A stretch of 64,000 nt of DNA, taken from Moheibacter lacus. GTDB taxonomy: Bacteria > Bacteroidota > Bacteroidia > Flavobacteriales > Weeksellaceae. The stretch covers positions 124,001 through 188,000 of the forward strand of contig NZ_JACDZE010000001.1 in assembly GCF_014042165.1 (NCBI RefSeq), given 5' to 3'. The notes below the pieces were generated by a model. The model was not told where the DNA came from, ran no database searches, and was given only the letters and a program-made list of their open reading frames with translations. A program made the position numbers and the translations under genes. Below, one piece after another: positions 54,511 to 62,750 of this stretch (its first letter is position 1; each line of letters begins with the position of its first letter).

Positions 54511-56022
54511 TTATCCAAATAATTTTTTCATTCCTGTCGGAATAAAATTCAATATGTCTGAAGCGATTAAACTTTCTTGACCAATTTGCGCAGCAGCTTC
54601 ATCTCCACAAAACCCATGCAAAAACACCCCAAACAAAGCTGCCTCTTCTGCTGTAAATCCTTTTCCCAAATGACCTGCAATGATTCCAGTCAACACATCT
54701 CCACTCCCTGCAGTTGCCATCCCCGGATTTCCTGTCGAGTTAAAATAAATCTGGGCATTAGGTAAATAAGTTTGAGTATAAGCTCCTTTGGACACCACTA
54801 TCAAATTGTTTTTTTGAACGAATTCTTTTGTTTTTTTAATTTTCTCAAAAGAATCATTCCAGTTCCCGACCAATCGCTCCAATTCTTTATTATGCGGCGT
54901 CAAAATTGTTTTTTCCGGTAATTTATTGACCAACTCAGGGTTTTTGGCCAATAGATTAATTCCGTCTGCATCTATTATCATTTTTTTATTGGTCAAATCA
55001 TTTTCTTCCAGAAATTGAGCAAACGCTAAAGCGGTTTTTTCATCTGTTCCGATTCCCGGCCCGATTGCAATAGTATCAAATCCGTCAACACTTGGAAAAG
55101 CGATGATTTTATCTTCAGAAAAATCGGTCATCACCATGGCTTCCGGAAAAGAAGTCTGAATGATCTGACAACCGCATTTGGGAACATATGCTGTGACCAA
55201 TCCTGCTCCCGATCGCAATACTGATTTTGTGGTCAATAAAATGGCACCGATTTTACCGTAACTCCCACCGATGGTCACTACATTTCCAAATTCATATTTA
55301 TGTGAAAAGACCGTTCGCCCTTTATGAAACTGAGGAATTTGATCCATTGAAAAGTAATGAAAATCAGCATTTTGACTTTCCATAGATGCCCAATCCAAAC
55401 TAATATCCAAAATCTCAAATTGCGGTACATACTTCTCATTTTCAGGCAGAAACAAAGCCAACTTTGGGGTTTGAAAAGTCAGCGTAACTTCTGATTGAAC
55501 GACCGCATCTTCAGGAGAATTGAGTTGATCACAAAACAAACCTGATGGAACATCTATGGAAACAACTGCATTTTCTGCTTGGTTGATTTGGTTAATTATA
55601 GAAATCCATTCTTGTTCTATCGGTCGATTTAGTCCATATCCAAAAATGGCATCGATGATGATGGAAAAAGGTTGGAATTCAAATTTCGTTTCGGAATCGT
55701 AAAATTCGATGGGTATTTTTGCGTCTTTGAGCCGTTTTTGGTTCGTTAAATTGTCCAAAGAATAATTGTTATTTTTTTGGAGATATACTTTCACATGTGA
55801 ATTTTCACTTGCTAACAATCGGGCCAAAGCCAAACCGTCTCCACCATTGTTTCCTACTCCACAAATAATGGTGAAGTGATTTTTACTGACGTCCATATGG
55901 TTTTTCAACCAATTTAAAACCGCAGTTGCCGCTCTTTCCATCAGATTAATCAGGTCTACATCTTGAATTTTGATGGTTTGGGTTTCGACTGCTTTTAATT
56001 GTTGGGGCGATAAAATTTTCAT
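54511..56022 (-). CDS. nnrD: Bifunctional NAD(P)H-hydrate epimerase / ADP-dependent dehydratase
   Basis: 503 residues from the ATG at 56022. Residues about 1-215 are the epimerase (NnrE/YjeF_N: 'IICGVGNNGGDGLALARLL', 'IIIDAIFGYGLNRP', 'VVSIDVPSGLFCD'). Residues about 225-503 are the dehydratase (NnrD: 'VVTIGGSYGKIGAILLTTKS', 'AIGPGIGTDEKTALAF', 'NPGMATAGSGDVLTGIIAGHLG'). The enzyme repairs hydrated NADH and NADPH. The fusion is the common bacterial form. It is preceded by a minus-strand terminator, so it is transcribed separately from the lipocalin gene. Confidence 0.95.
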   Translation of the reverse strand: MKILSPQQLKAVETQTIKIQDVDLINLMERAATAVLNWLKNHMDVSKNHFTIICGVGNNGGDGLALARLLASENSHVKVYLQKNNNYSLDNLTNQKRLKDAKIPIEFYDSETKFEFQPFSIIIDAIFGYGLNRPIEQEWISIINQINQAENAVVSIDVPSGLFCDQLNSPEDAVVQSEVTLTFQTPKLALFLPENEKYVPQFEILDISLDWASMESQNADFHYFSMDQIPQFHKGRTVFSHKYEFGNVVTIGGSYGKIGAILLTTKSVLRSGAGLVTAYVPKCGCQIIQTSFPEAMVMTDFSEDKIIAFPSVDGFDTIAIGPGIGTDEKTALAFAQFLEENDLTNKKMIIDADGINLLAKNPELVNKLPEKTILTPHNKELERLVGNWNDSFEKIKKTKEFVQKNNLIVVSKGAYTQTYLPNAQIYFNSTGNPGMATAGSGDVLTGIIAGHLGKGFTAEEAALFGVFLHGFCGDEAAAQIGQESLIASDILNFIPTGMKKLFG

Positions 56023-56045
56023 GGAATAAATGTACTGAATTTGCA

Positions 56046-56071
56046 TAAAAAAACCGGCTAAATAGCCGGTT
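56046..56071 (-). terminator. Rho-independent terminator after the lipocalin-like gene
   Basis: On the minus strand, AACCGGCT / AGCCGGTT with a 4-base loop is followed by seven T. It ends about 25 bases before the nnrD start. Confidence 0.9.
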
Positions 56072-56093
56072 AAAGATTCAATTTTGATTGGAA

Positions 56094-56513
56094 TTAGTTT
56101 ACTTTTACGTAGGTATAAACAAAATCGACATTGTTAAACTCTTCCGTCAATGTAAATCTTGTTTCGCTTGTAAATTCAATATCGTAATTTTTGGTCGTTC
56201 CACTGATCGTTACATTTAAATTATCGCCAGATTTCGTGTAAGAACCAATTACGGGACTATTAAGGGTTTCCGTACAAACGCCGTTTTCATCCTCTATGAA
56301 TTCATCTTGAAGATAACTTCCATCTGTTCTGAATTGACGCGTGCCATTGTTTGAACATTCTTCTACAACTGTACCATTTACCGTGTAATTTGTGATTTCC
56401 CATCTTCCAACTACCGAATAATTTGGTCCATCACCACCATCATCATCTGAGCTACACGACAGCATCCCTAACCCAAGAGACAAAGCAAACAACATTGCAA
56501 ATACTTTTTTCAT
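56094..56513 (-). CDS. Lipocalin-like surface lipoprotein
   Basis: 139 residues. The lipobox 'GLGMLSCSSDDDGGD' has Cys at 20 directly followed by S-S-D-D-D, which resembles the lipoprotein export signal that moves lipoproteins to the outer surface in Bacteroidetes. The body ('YSVVGRWEITNYTVNG', 'RQFRTDGSYLQDE', 'IGSYTKSGDNLNVTISG') is a lipocalin-like domain. The ligand is unknown. A terminator follows its stop. The promoter was not clear. Confidence 0.8.
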   Translation of the reverse strand: MKKVFAMLFALSLGLGMLSCSSDDDGGDGPNYSVVGRWEITNYTVNGTVVEECSNNGTRQFRTDGSYLQDEFIEDENGVCTETLNSPVIGSYTKSGDNLNVTISGTTKNYDIEFTSETRFTLTEEFNNVDFVYTYVKVN

Positions 56514-56585
56514 TTGTTTCTATTTAATTGTTTTTAAACTAAACGTAATTTTAAGGTTTAAATTTTATCAACCTGAAAATTCAAG

Positions 56586-56825
56586 TCAAACTTCATACCA
56601 TTCTCCACGATGTGGCAAAAGCCTATCCCGCACCGAAATCATTTCGTTTTCATTTACAACTAAATAAACAATTGTATATACATCAGAGACCTTTTCCACT
56701 CCCGTGATTTGATTTTTTAGATTTTCCATTTGGATAAATTCTTTCAAATGAATTTCATGGTGTTCAGCCGTTTTCTGCGCATCCGGCCCCCTGAAATCCC
56801 AAATCAATTTTAATTGCTTTTCCAT
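56586..56825 (-). CDS. Small conserved hypothetical protein
   Basis: 79 residues, no signal or membrane segment. It reads 'KLIWDFRGPDAQKTAEHHEIHLKEF' then 'VYTIVYLVVNENEMISVRDRLLPHRGEWYEV'. A compact alpha/beta fold with conserved His residues is plausible; the family was not recognised by name. It is divergent from uvrA. A -7 box (TACATTTG) lies 5 bases before its ATG, giving a nearly leaderless transcript. Confidence 0.7.
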   Translation of the reverse strand: MEKQLKLIWDFRGPDAQKTAEHHEIHLKEFIQMENLKNQITGVEKVSDVYTIVYLVVNENEMISVRDRLLPHRGEWYEV

Positions 56826-56829
56826 TTGC

Positions 56830-56837
56830 CAAATGTA
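56830..56837 (-). promoter_or_regulatory. -7 box of the 79-residue gene
   Basis: TACATTTG on the minus strand, exact TAnnTTTG, immediately upstream of the ATG at 56825. Confidence 0.5.
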
Positions 56838-56880
56838 AAAAATACTTTTTCACTCTTTTAAAATTCCTTTTTGGTTTTTG

Positions 56881-56888
56881 TACCTTTG
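56881..56888 (+). promoter_or_regulatory. -7 box of uvrA
   Basis: TACCTTTG, exact TAnnTTTG, 9 bases before the ATG at 56898. It implies a leader of only a few bases. Confidence 0.5.
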
Positions 56889-56897
56889 CACGTTCTT

Positions 56898-59693
56898 ATG
56901 AAAAAAGATATTTCCACATTAGACCCCAAAGAATTTATCATCATAAAAGGTGCTAAACTTCACAATCTTAAAAACATAGATTTAGCCATTCCAAAAAATA
57001 AATTGGTGGTAATTACAGGTTTGTCGGGTTCCGGAAAATCTTCTCTGGCGTTTGATACGCTGTATGCAGAAGGTCAACGTCGATATGTAGAAAGTCTTTC
57101 TTCTTATGCACGACAGTTTTTGGGAAAATTGGACAAACCCCAAGTCGATTACATCAAAGGCATCGCTCCGAGCATCGCTATCCAACAAAAAGTCATCAGT
57201 ACAAATCCCCGTTCTACAGTCGGGACGACAACTGAGATTTATGACTATTTGAAATTATTATTTGCGCGAATCGGGAAAACCTATTCGCCGATTTCAGGAG
57301 AATTGGTTCAAAAAGATACCGTAACCGACGTGATCGACTACATCCAATCACTTCCTGCAGATACTAAAATTTTAATCCTTTCTCCCGTTCCTTTAAATGC
57401 GGAAAGAAGTTTTGAGGAAAATCTGATCATCCTTCAACAACAAGGATTTTCACGTTTGGAAGTGGATGGCAATCAAGTGAAAATCGAAGATTTAATCGAA
57501 TTCAAATTTGAACCTAAAAAAGACACCAAAATCTATTTAGTCATTGATCGTGTTTCGGTTCAAGAAGATGATTCTTTTTATCATCGATTGGCTGATTCTG
57601 TCCAAACGGCATTTTTTGAAGGAGAAGGAGAATTGATTATTAAAAATACAGAAAATGGAACCGAACATTTCTTCTCCAATGCTTTTGAAATGGACGGCAT
57701 GGTTTTCAACGAACCTTCCATTCATTTCTTTAGCTTTAACAATCCTTATGGCGCTTGTCCGACATGCGAAGGTTATGGAAAAGTGATCGGGATCGATGAA
57801 AATTTGGTCATTCCCAATAAAAAATTGTCCGTTTATGAAGATGCAGTTGTCGCGTGGAAAGGTGACAAAATGAGCGAATGGAAAGATTGGTTTATCAAAT
57901 CGGCATCTAGATTTGATTTCCCGATCCATAAGCCTTATCATCAATTGACCGACCAACAAAAGGAGATTCTCTGGAACGGAAAAGGAAATTGGGAAGGAAT
58001 CGATGGTTTCTTTAAAATGGTGGAATCCAATGCTTATAAAATCCAATACCGCGTCATGCTTTCCCGTTACCGTGGCAAAACCAATTGTCCGAATTGTAAA
58101 GGAAAAAGATTGCGCAAAGAAGCTTCTTATGTCAAAATCAATGATAAAGCAATTCAGGATTTGGTGGATGTTCCTTTGGACGAATTGAAAGTGTTTTTTG
58201 ATCATTTGAAATTAAATGAATTTGAAGAAAAAGTAGCCAAACGAATTCTTCACGAAATCCGTAGCAGAGTCGAATTTTTATTGGACGTAGGATTGAGTTA
58301 CCTCACGCTCAATCGCGCTTCCAATACCCTTTCAGGAGGAGAAAGCCAAAGAATCAATTTGGCGACCTCGCTCGGAAGTAGTTTAGTGGGATCGCTTTAT
58401 ATTTTGGACGAACCTTCCATCGGACTACATTCAAAAGACACCGAAAGATTGATTGGCGTATTACAAAAGTTGAGAGATTTGGGCAATACGGTTATCGTGG
58501 TTGAACATGATGAAGACATCATGAAAGCGGCGGATCACATCATCGACATCGGACCGGAAGCTGGAACAAATGGTGGAGAAGTTGTCTTTGAAGGAACTTA
58601 TCAAGAATTACTCAAAACCAAAACGCTTACAGCTGAATATTTAAATGGAAAATTGGAAATCGAAGTGCCTAAAAATCGGGTTCCATTTAAAAATTATGTC
58701 GAAATCAAAGGCGCACGTGAAAATAATTTGAAAAACATCGATGTAAAATTTCCGTTAAATACTTTAACCGTCGTTACAGGTGTAAGTGGCTCTGGAAAAA
58801 GTACGTTGATGAAAGAAATTCTCACACCGGCTTTGCAAAGAAACTTTGGGATTTACGGAAATAAAATCGGTGAATTTGACGAACTTTCAGGTGATCTGCG
58901 CAAAATCCAAAACATCGAACTCATTGACCAGAACCCCATCGGCAAATCTTCTCGTTCCAATCCGGTGACTTATGTCAAAGCCTACGACGACATCCGTGCG
59001 CTCTACGCCAAACAAAAAGCGAGTAAACTCAACGGTTTTGAAGCCAAACATTTTTCCTTTAATGTTGATGGTGGTCGCTGTGATGCTTGTAAAGGAGAAG
59101 GTACCATCACCATCGAAATGCAATTCATCGCAGATGTGGAACTCGAATGCGAAACTTGTCATGGAAACCGATTCAAAAAAGAAGTACTGGAAGTAAAATT
59201 TCATGGAAAAAACATTTCCGATGTTTTGCACATGACCATAGACGAAGCGGTTGCTTTTTTCCAAAAACACAATGAATCGAAAATCGTAGAAAAAATATTG
59301 CCGCTTCAAGAAGTCGGTTTGGGCTATGTTCAATTGGGCCAATCTTCCAACACCCTTTCCGGTGGTGAAGCCCAACGCATCAAACTCGCTTCGTTTTTAA
59401 CGAAAGGACAAACCATCAAACCATCACTTTTCATCTTTGACGAACCAAGTACCGGACTTCATTTTCATGATGTCAAAAAATTATTGAAAGCATTGAGGGC
59501 TTTAATCGAAATCGGGCACACGGTTTTTGTCATCGAGCATCATATGGACATCATCAAAGCGGCGGATTGGGTGATCGACATAGGACCTGAAGGCGGTAAA
59601 AACGGCGGAAACGTTGTGGTTCAAGGCACTCCGGAAGAAGTGGTCAAAGAAAAGAAATCCTTTACCGGACAGTTTTTGGAGGAGAAGTTATGA
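56898..59693 (+). CDS. uvrA: Excinuclease ABC subunit A
   Basis: 931 residues. Two ABC ATPase modules are present: Walker A GLSGSGKSSL in the first and GVSGSGKSTL in the second, with signatures 'NTLSGGESQRINLA' and 'NTLSGGEAQRIKLA'. Zinc Cys pairs are seen in 'CPTCEGYG', 'CPNCKGKR', 'CDACKGEG' and 'CETCHGNR'. It scans DNA with UvrB for bulky lesions in nucleotide excision repair. The frame opens at 56871 with a non-ATG codon; the ATG at 56898 gives the normal N-terminus. Confidence 0.97.
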   Translation: MKKDISTLDPKEFIIIKGAKLHNLKNIDLAIPKNKLVVITGLSGSGKSSLAFDTLYAEGQRRYVESLSSYARQFLGKLDKPQVDYIKGIAPSIAIQQKVISTNPRSTVGTTTEIYDYLKLLFARIGKTYSPISGELVQKDTVTDVIDYIQSLPADTKILILSPVPLNAERSFEENLIILQQQGFSRLEVDGNQVKIEDLIEFKFEPKKDTKIYLVIDRVSVQEDDSFYHRLADSVQTAFFEGEGELIIKNTENGTEHFFSNAFEMDGMVFNEPSIHFFSFNNPYGACPTCEGYGKVIGIDENLVIPNKKLSVYEDAVVAWKGDKMSEWKDWFIKSASRFDFPIHKPYHQLTDQQKEILWNGKGNWEGIDGFFKMVESNAYKIQYRVMLSRYRGKTNCPNCKGKRLRKEASYVKINDKAIQDLVDVPLDELKVFFDHLKLNEFEEKVAKRILHEIRSRVEFLLDVGLSYLTLNRASNTLSGGESQRINLATSLGSSLVGSLYILDEPSIGLHSKDTERLIGVLQKLRDLGNTVIVVEHDEDIMKAADHIIDIGPEAGTNGGEVVFEGTYQELLKTKTLTAEYLNGKLEIEVPKNRVPFKNYVEIKGARENNLKNIDVKFPLNTLTVVTGVSGSGKSTLMKEILTPALQRNFGIYGNKIGEFDELSGDLRKIQNIELIDQNPIGKSSRSNPVTYVKAYDDIRALYAKQKASKLNGFEAKHFSFNVDGGRCDACKGEGTITIEMQFIADVELECETCHGNRFKKEVLEVKFHGKNISDVLHMTIDEAVAFFQKHNESKIVEKILPLQEVGLGYVQLGQSSNTLSGGEAQRIKLASFLTKGQTIKPSLFIFDEPSTGLHFHDVKKLLKALRALIEIGHTVFVIEHHMDIIKAADWVIDIGPEGGKNGGNVVVQGTPEEVVKEKKSFTGQFLEEKL

Positions 59694-59715
59694 AATAATT
59701 TGTATTAATTATTCA

Positions 59716-59723
59716 TATATTTG
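59716..59723 (+). promoter_or_regulatory. -7 box of the zeta-like gene pair
   Basis: TATATTTG, exact TAnnTTTG, 6 bases before the ATG at 59730. The nearest TTTG upstream is too close (13 bases) to be a standard -33 box. Confidence 0.4.
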
Positions 59724-59729
59724 AGTTCG

Positions 59730-60317
59730 ATGACTGAAAAAAATCTCTACATAATTGCAGGTTGTAATGGTGCAGGAAAAACAACTGCTTCTTTTACTAT
59801 TTTACCTGAAATATTGAATTGTAAAGAATTCGTAAACGCAGATGAAATTGCCAAAGGGCTTTCTCCTTTTCAACCGGAAAAAGTAGCCTTTGAATCGGGA
59901 AGAATTATGTTGAAACGAATTGATGAACTATTGTTAGAAAATCAAACATTCGCTTTCGAAACAACACTTTCAACAAGAAGTTACAAGAATAAAATTTTGG
60001 GAGCAAAATCAAATGGATACACGATTACAATTTTATTCTTTTGGCTTCAAACGATTGAATTAGCTAAAGAGAGAGTAAGGAGTAGAGTCGCTGAAGGCGG
60101 GCATAATATTGAAGAAAATGTAATTGAACGGAGGTATAAAAACGGAATCAAAAATTTATTCGATATTTACATACCCATTGCAGATGAAGTTTTTCTTTTT
60201 GACAATTCGGTAGGAAAACCGATTCTTTTAGCTCAAAAATTGTATGAAGAAACAATAAATATCGTTGAAAATATAGGATATGAAAAACTGAAAAATATTT
60301 ATGATGAAAACAGTTGA
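59730..60317 (+). CDS. Zeta toxin-like P-loop kinase
   Basis: 195 residues from the ATG at 59730. Walker A GCNGAGKT is at residues 11-18, followed by the zeta-type 'EFVNADEIAKGLSP' and 'AFETTLSTRSYKNKI'. Epsilon-zeta toxins phosphorylate UDP-N-acetylglucosamine, but many chromosomal homologues have other or unknown substrates. The upstream TTG adds three residues and was not used. The next gene overlaps it by 17 bases, in toxin-first order. It lies in an AT-rich stretch between uvrA and phoH, which looks like an accessory insertion. Confidence 0.82.
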   Translation: MTEKNLYIIAGCNGAGKTTASFTILPEILNCKEFVNADEIAKGLSPFQPEKVAFESGRIMLKRIDELLLENQTFAFETTLSTRSYKNKILGAKSNGYTITILFFWLQTIELAKERVRSRVAEGGHNIEENVIERRYKNGIKNLFDIYIPIADEVFLFDNSVGKPILLAQKLYEETINIVENIGYEKLKNIYDENS

Positions 60318-60453
60318 AAAGCATTTTGAAACCAAAGATAAAATATTAAAAGGGTTAGATCTTTCTTATAAAAGATTATTAGAATTCAAAAGACAAAAAA
60401 AATCTGAATTGGTAATTTTAAAAGATGGGAAGATTCAAAAAGTAAAGCCTTAA
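60301..60453 (+). CDS. 50-residue protein overlapping the zeta-like gene, candidate antitoxin
   Basis: ATG at 60301 (a second ATG is at 60304) to TAA at 60453. It reads MMKTVEKHFETKDKILKGLD, then LSYKRLLEFKRQKKSELVIL and KDGKIQKVKP. It is Lys-rich, helical in the first half, with a final short beta-like 'ELVILKDGKIQKV'. The overlap with the zeta-like stop (17 bases) implies coupled translation. Small proteins of this kind often accompany chromosomal zeta-like ORFs. Antitoxin function is inferred from position and size only. Confidence 0.6.
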   Translation: MMKTVEKHFETKDKILKGLDLSYKRLLEFKRQKKSELVILKDGKIQKVKP

Positions 60454-60458
60454 AAAAA

Positions 60459-61070
60459 ATGGCCCAAATTATTTTAAAAATAACTTTTGGCATTTTTATG
60501 TTTCTATTATTTCTCTCTTGTAATAATGAATTTCCAAAGTCAGACGAAGGCCAATTAAGAGAAAATGTAAAATATCACTCTGAATTAGGTTGGAAAATGG
60601 AAATTCCGAAAGGTTGGGAAAATATTCCTGAAGATGAATTGAAAGAGCAAAGAAAAAAACTTGAATCACAATTTTCTCAAATTTCTACAGACTTTAAAGC
60701 TTTTGATGATTTTGGGATTACTCTGAGAAAAAATCGTTTTGACACTTTTAATTCCATTTATTTTTTAAATGAAAACAATTCCTACACGAAAACTGATTTT
60801 CAAAAAGAGAAAATCGAAAAGTACAGAATATTAATAGATCATAACTCTAATTTCACAATTGATTCAACTGTTACGAAATCACTCAAGATTGGGGGTAAAC
60901 AATTTGATTTCTATACATTTCTCATGGAAATTAAATACGAAAAACCACTTAAAACAACAGTATATACAGGAAAAGTGGGCAACTATCAAGTTTTGATTAC
61001 AGTTAAAACTGAAGATGCAGTTTCAGAATCAGAGATCCTAAAATGTTTTTACAATTCAACTTTTGATTAA
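60459..61070 (+). CDS. Hypothetical lipoprotein
   Basis: 203 residues. The lipobox is 'LFLSCNNEF' with Cys at residue 21, after MAQIILKITFGIFMFLLFLS. The body reads 'YHSELGWKMEIPKGWENIPEDELKEQ', a pattern that recurs in bacterial lipoproteins with a PsbP-like or DUF1795-type fold, but this is not secure. It starts 5 bases after the candidate antitoxin and is AT-rich. Confidence 0.6.
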   Translation: MAQIILKITFGIFMFLLFLSCNNEFPKSDEGQLRENVKYHSELGWKMEIPKGWENIPEDELKEQRKKLESQFSQISTDFKAFDDFGITLRKNRFDTFNSIYFLNENNSYTKTDFQKEKIEKYRILIDHNSNFTIDSTVTKSLKIGGKQFDFYTFLMEIKYEKPLKTTVYTGKVGNYQVLITVKTEDAVSESEILKCFYNSTFD

Positions 61071-61211
61071 GTCTTTTAACTTGAAACCTTAAACTTTAAC
61101 CCTGAAACCCTTATCTCCATTTGTTAATACTTCGTGTAAAATTGTTGATAGATTTTAAATTAATTTCACATTGGTCATTTAAAAATTTTGTCAATTAGAC
61201 AAATTGAAAAA

Positions 61212-62549
61212 ATGAAAAGATCAATGAAAAAGAAAATATTTGTATTGGATACTTCGGTGATCATCTTTGACCATAAATCCATCATGAATTTCGCAGAGCA
61301 TGACATCGTACTTCCCATCACGGTTCTGGAAGAATTGGACACTTTCAAAAAAGGAAACGACACCAAAAATTTCGAAGCAAGAGAATTCATCCGCTTTCTC
61401 GATAAAAATTCAAAAGATCATTTGATTCAAGATTGGATTCCGCTTCCTGGAGAGGATAAAGGTTCGTTTAAAATCGCAATGGAAACAAACGGAATCGAGA
61501 AATCGGCCGTGAAAATTTATGGTTCAGATTCCATGGACAATAAAATCCTGAATTCATGTTTAATTGTTCAAAAAGACGAACCCAAACGCCAAGTCATCCT
61601 CGTTACCAAAGACGTAAACCTTCGTTTAAAAGCCAAAGCTCTGGGCATCAAAGCCGAGGATTATGAAACCGGAAAAGTTCAGAACATTGACAACCTTCCA
61701 ACGGGTATCACCACTTTGACCAATTTCGATCAGGAAATCATCGATTCGCTCTATAAGGATTATGCTGTTCCGCTGGACATGATCGAAGGAAAAATGGAAG
61801 TTTCGGCCAATGGATATTATATTTTACAAGGCGATAAATCCTCAGCATTGGCTTATTATAATCCATTTGAACAACAATTGGAACGTGTCAACAAACAAAC
61901 GGTTTTCAATATCAAACCCAAAAATGCGGAACAGGCATTTGCTATACATTCGATTCTGAAAAAAGAAATCAAATTGGTGGCTTTGCATGGCGTTGCCGGA
62001 ACCGGAAAAACTTTGATTGCGCTTGCTGCTGCCATTGCGCAGAAAAAAGACTACAAACAGATTTATTTGGCGCGACCGATTGTACCGTTGAGCAATAAGG
62101 ACATCGGCTATTTACCGGGCGATATCAAATCGAAAATCGATCCTTATATGCAACCGCTTTGGGACAATTTGAAATTTATCCAATATCAGTTTGACGAACA
62201 AGACAAAGAATACAAACAAATCAATCTGATGGTGGAACAAGAAAAGCTGATGATCACACCACTTGCTTATATAAGAGGACGAAGTTTGTCAGACGTGATA
62301 TTTATCGTGGACGAAGCCCAGAACTTAACGCCCCACGAAATCAAAACCATCATCACACGCGCCGGAGAAAACACCAAATTCATTTTTACAGGCGACATCA
62401 AACAAATCGATACGCCTTATCTGGATGAACAATCCAATGGTTTGTCGTATTTAGTGGATCGCGTTCAGGGGCAGAAATTGTTTTCTCACATTCAGTTGGT
62501 AAAAGGCGAACGAAGTGAATTAGCGAATTTAGCCAATGAATTGTTGTAA
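61212..62549 (+). CDS. PhoH-family ATPase with N-terminal PIN domain
   Basis: About 445 residues from the ATG at 61212; another in-frame ATG is at 61224. The N-terminal PIN domain has the nuclease acidic residues in 'IFVLDTSVIIFDHKSI' and 'VLEELDTF', followed by 'LVTKDVNLRLKAKALGIKAEDY'. The C-terminal PhoH ATPase has Walker A GVAGTGKT and Walker B 'VIFIVDEAQNLTPHEIK'. PIN-PhoH (PhoH2) proteins are described as RNA helicase/RNase. It is directly upstream of secDF on the same strand. Confidence 0.93.
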   Translation: MKRSMKKKIFVLDTSVIIFDHKSIMNFAEHDIVLPITVLEELDTFKKGNDTKNFEAREFIRFLDKNSKDHLIQDWIPLPGEDKGSFKIAMETNGIEKSAVKIYGSDSMDNKILNSCLIVQKDEPKRQVILVTKDVNLRLKAKALGIKAEDYETGKVQNIDNLPTGITTLTNFDQEIIDSLYKDYAVPLDMIEGKMEVSANGYYILQGDKSSALAYYNPFEQQLERVNKQTVFNIKPKNAEQAFAIHSILKKEIKLVALHGVAGTGKTLIALAAAIAQKKDYKQIYLARPIVPLSNKDIGYLPGDIKSKIDPYMQPLWDNLKFIQYQFDEQDKEYKQINLMVEQEKLMITPLAYIRGRSLSDVIFIVDEAQNLTPHEIKTIITRAGENTKFIFTGDIKQIDTPYLDEQSNGLSYLVDRVQGQKLFSHIQLVKGERSELANLANELL

Positions 62550-62598
62550 ATAGACTTTAATTTCTTGTTAAAAAAATCGAATTATCCGGCTGCAATAT

Positions 62599-62630
62599 TT
62601 TGGTTAAGTGTTCAGATACTTCTATATTTG
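62599..62630 (+). promoter_or_regulatory. Promoter of secDF (TTTG-N20-TATATTTG)
   Basis: TTTG at 62599-62602 and TATATTTG at 62623-62630 with a 20-base spacer, the consensus arrangement. A leader of about 115 bases precedes the ATG at 62751. Confidence 0.75.
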
Positions 62631-62750
62631 CCCGTTAAAAAATTCTTAATAAGACACCAATTAGGGATTGTCCATCAAAGTTTTGAGGTGGAACATTCCT
62701 CCTGAGATTCAGGTAGACAATTGAAAAACTAAAAAAAAAAAAACGAACAG

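Noticed and set aside
57537-58205. 222-residue minus-strand ORF inside uvrA
   Set aside because: Shadow of uvrA; no recognisable domain.
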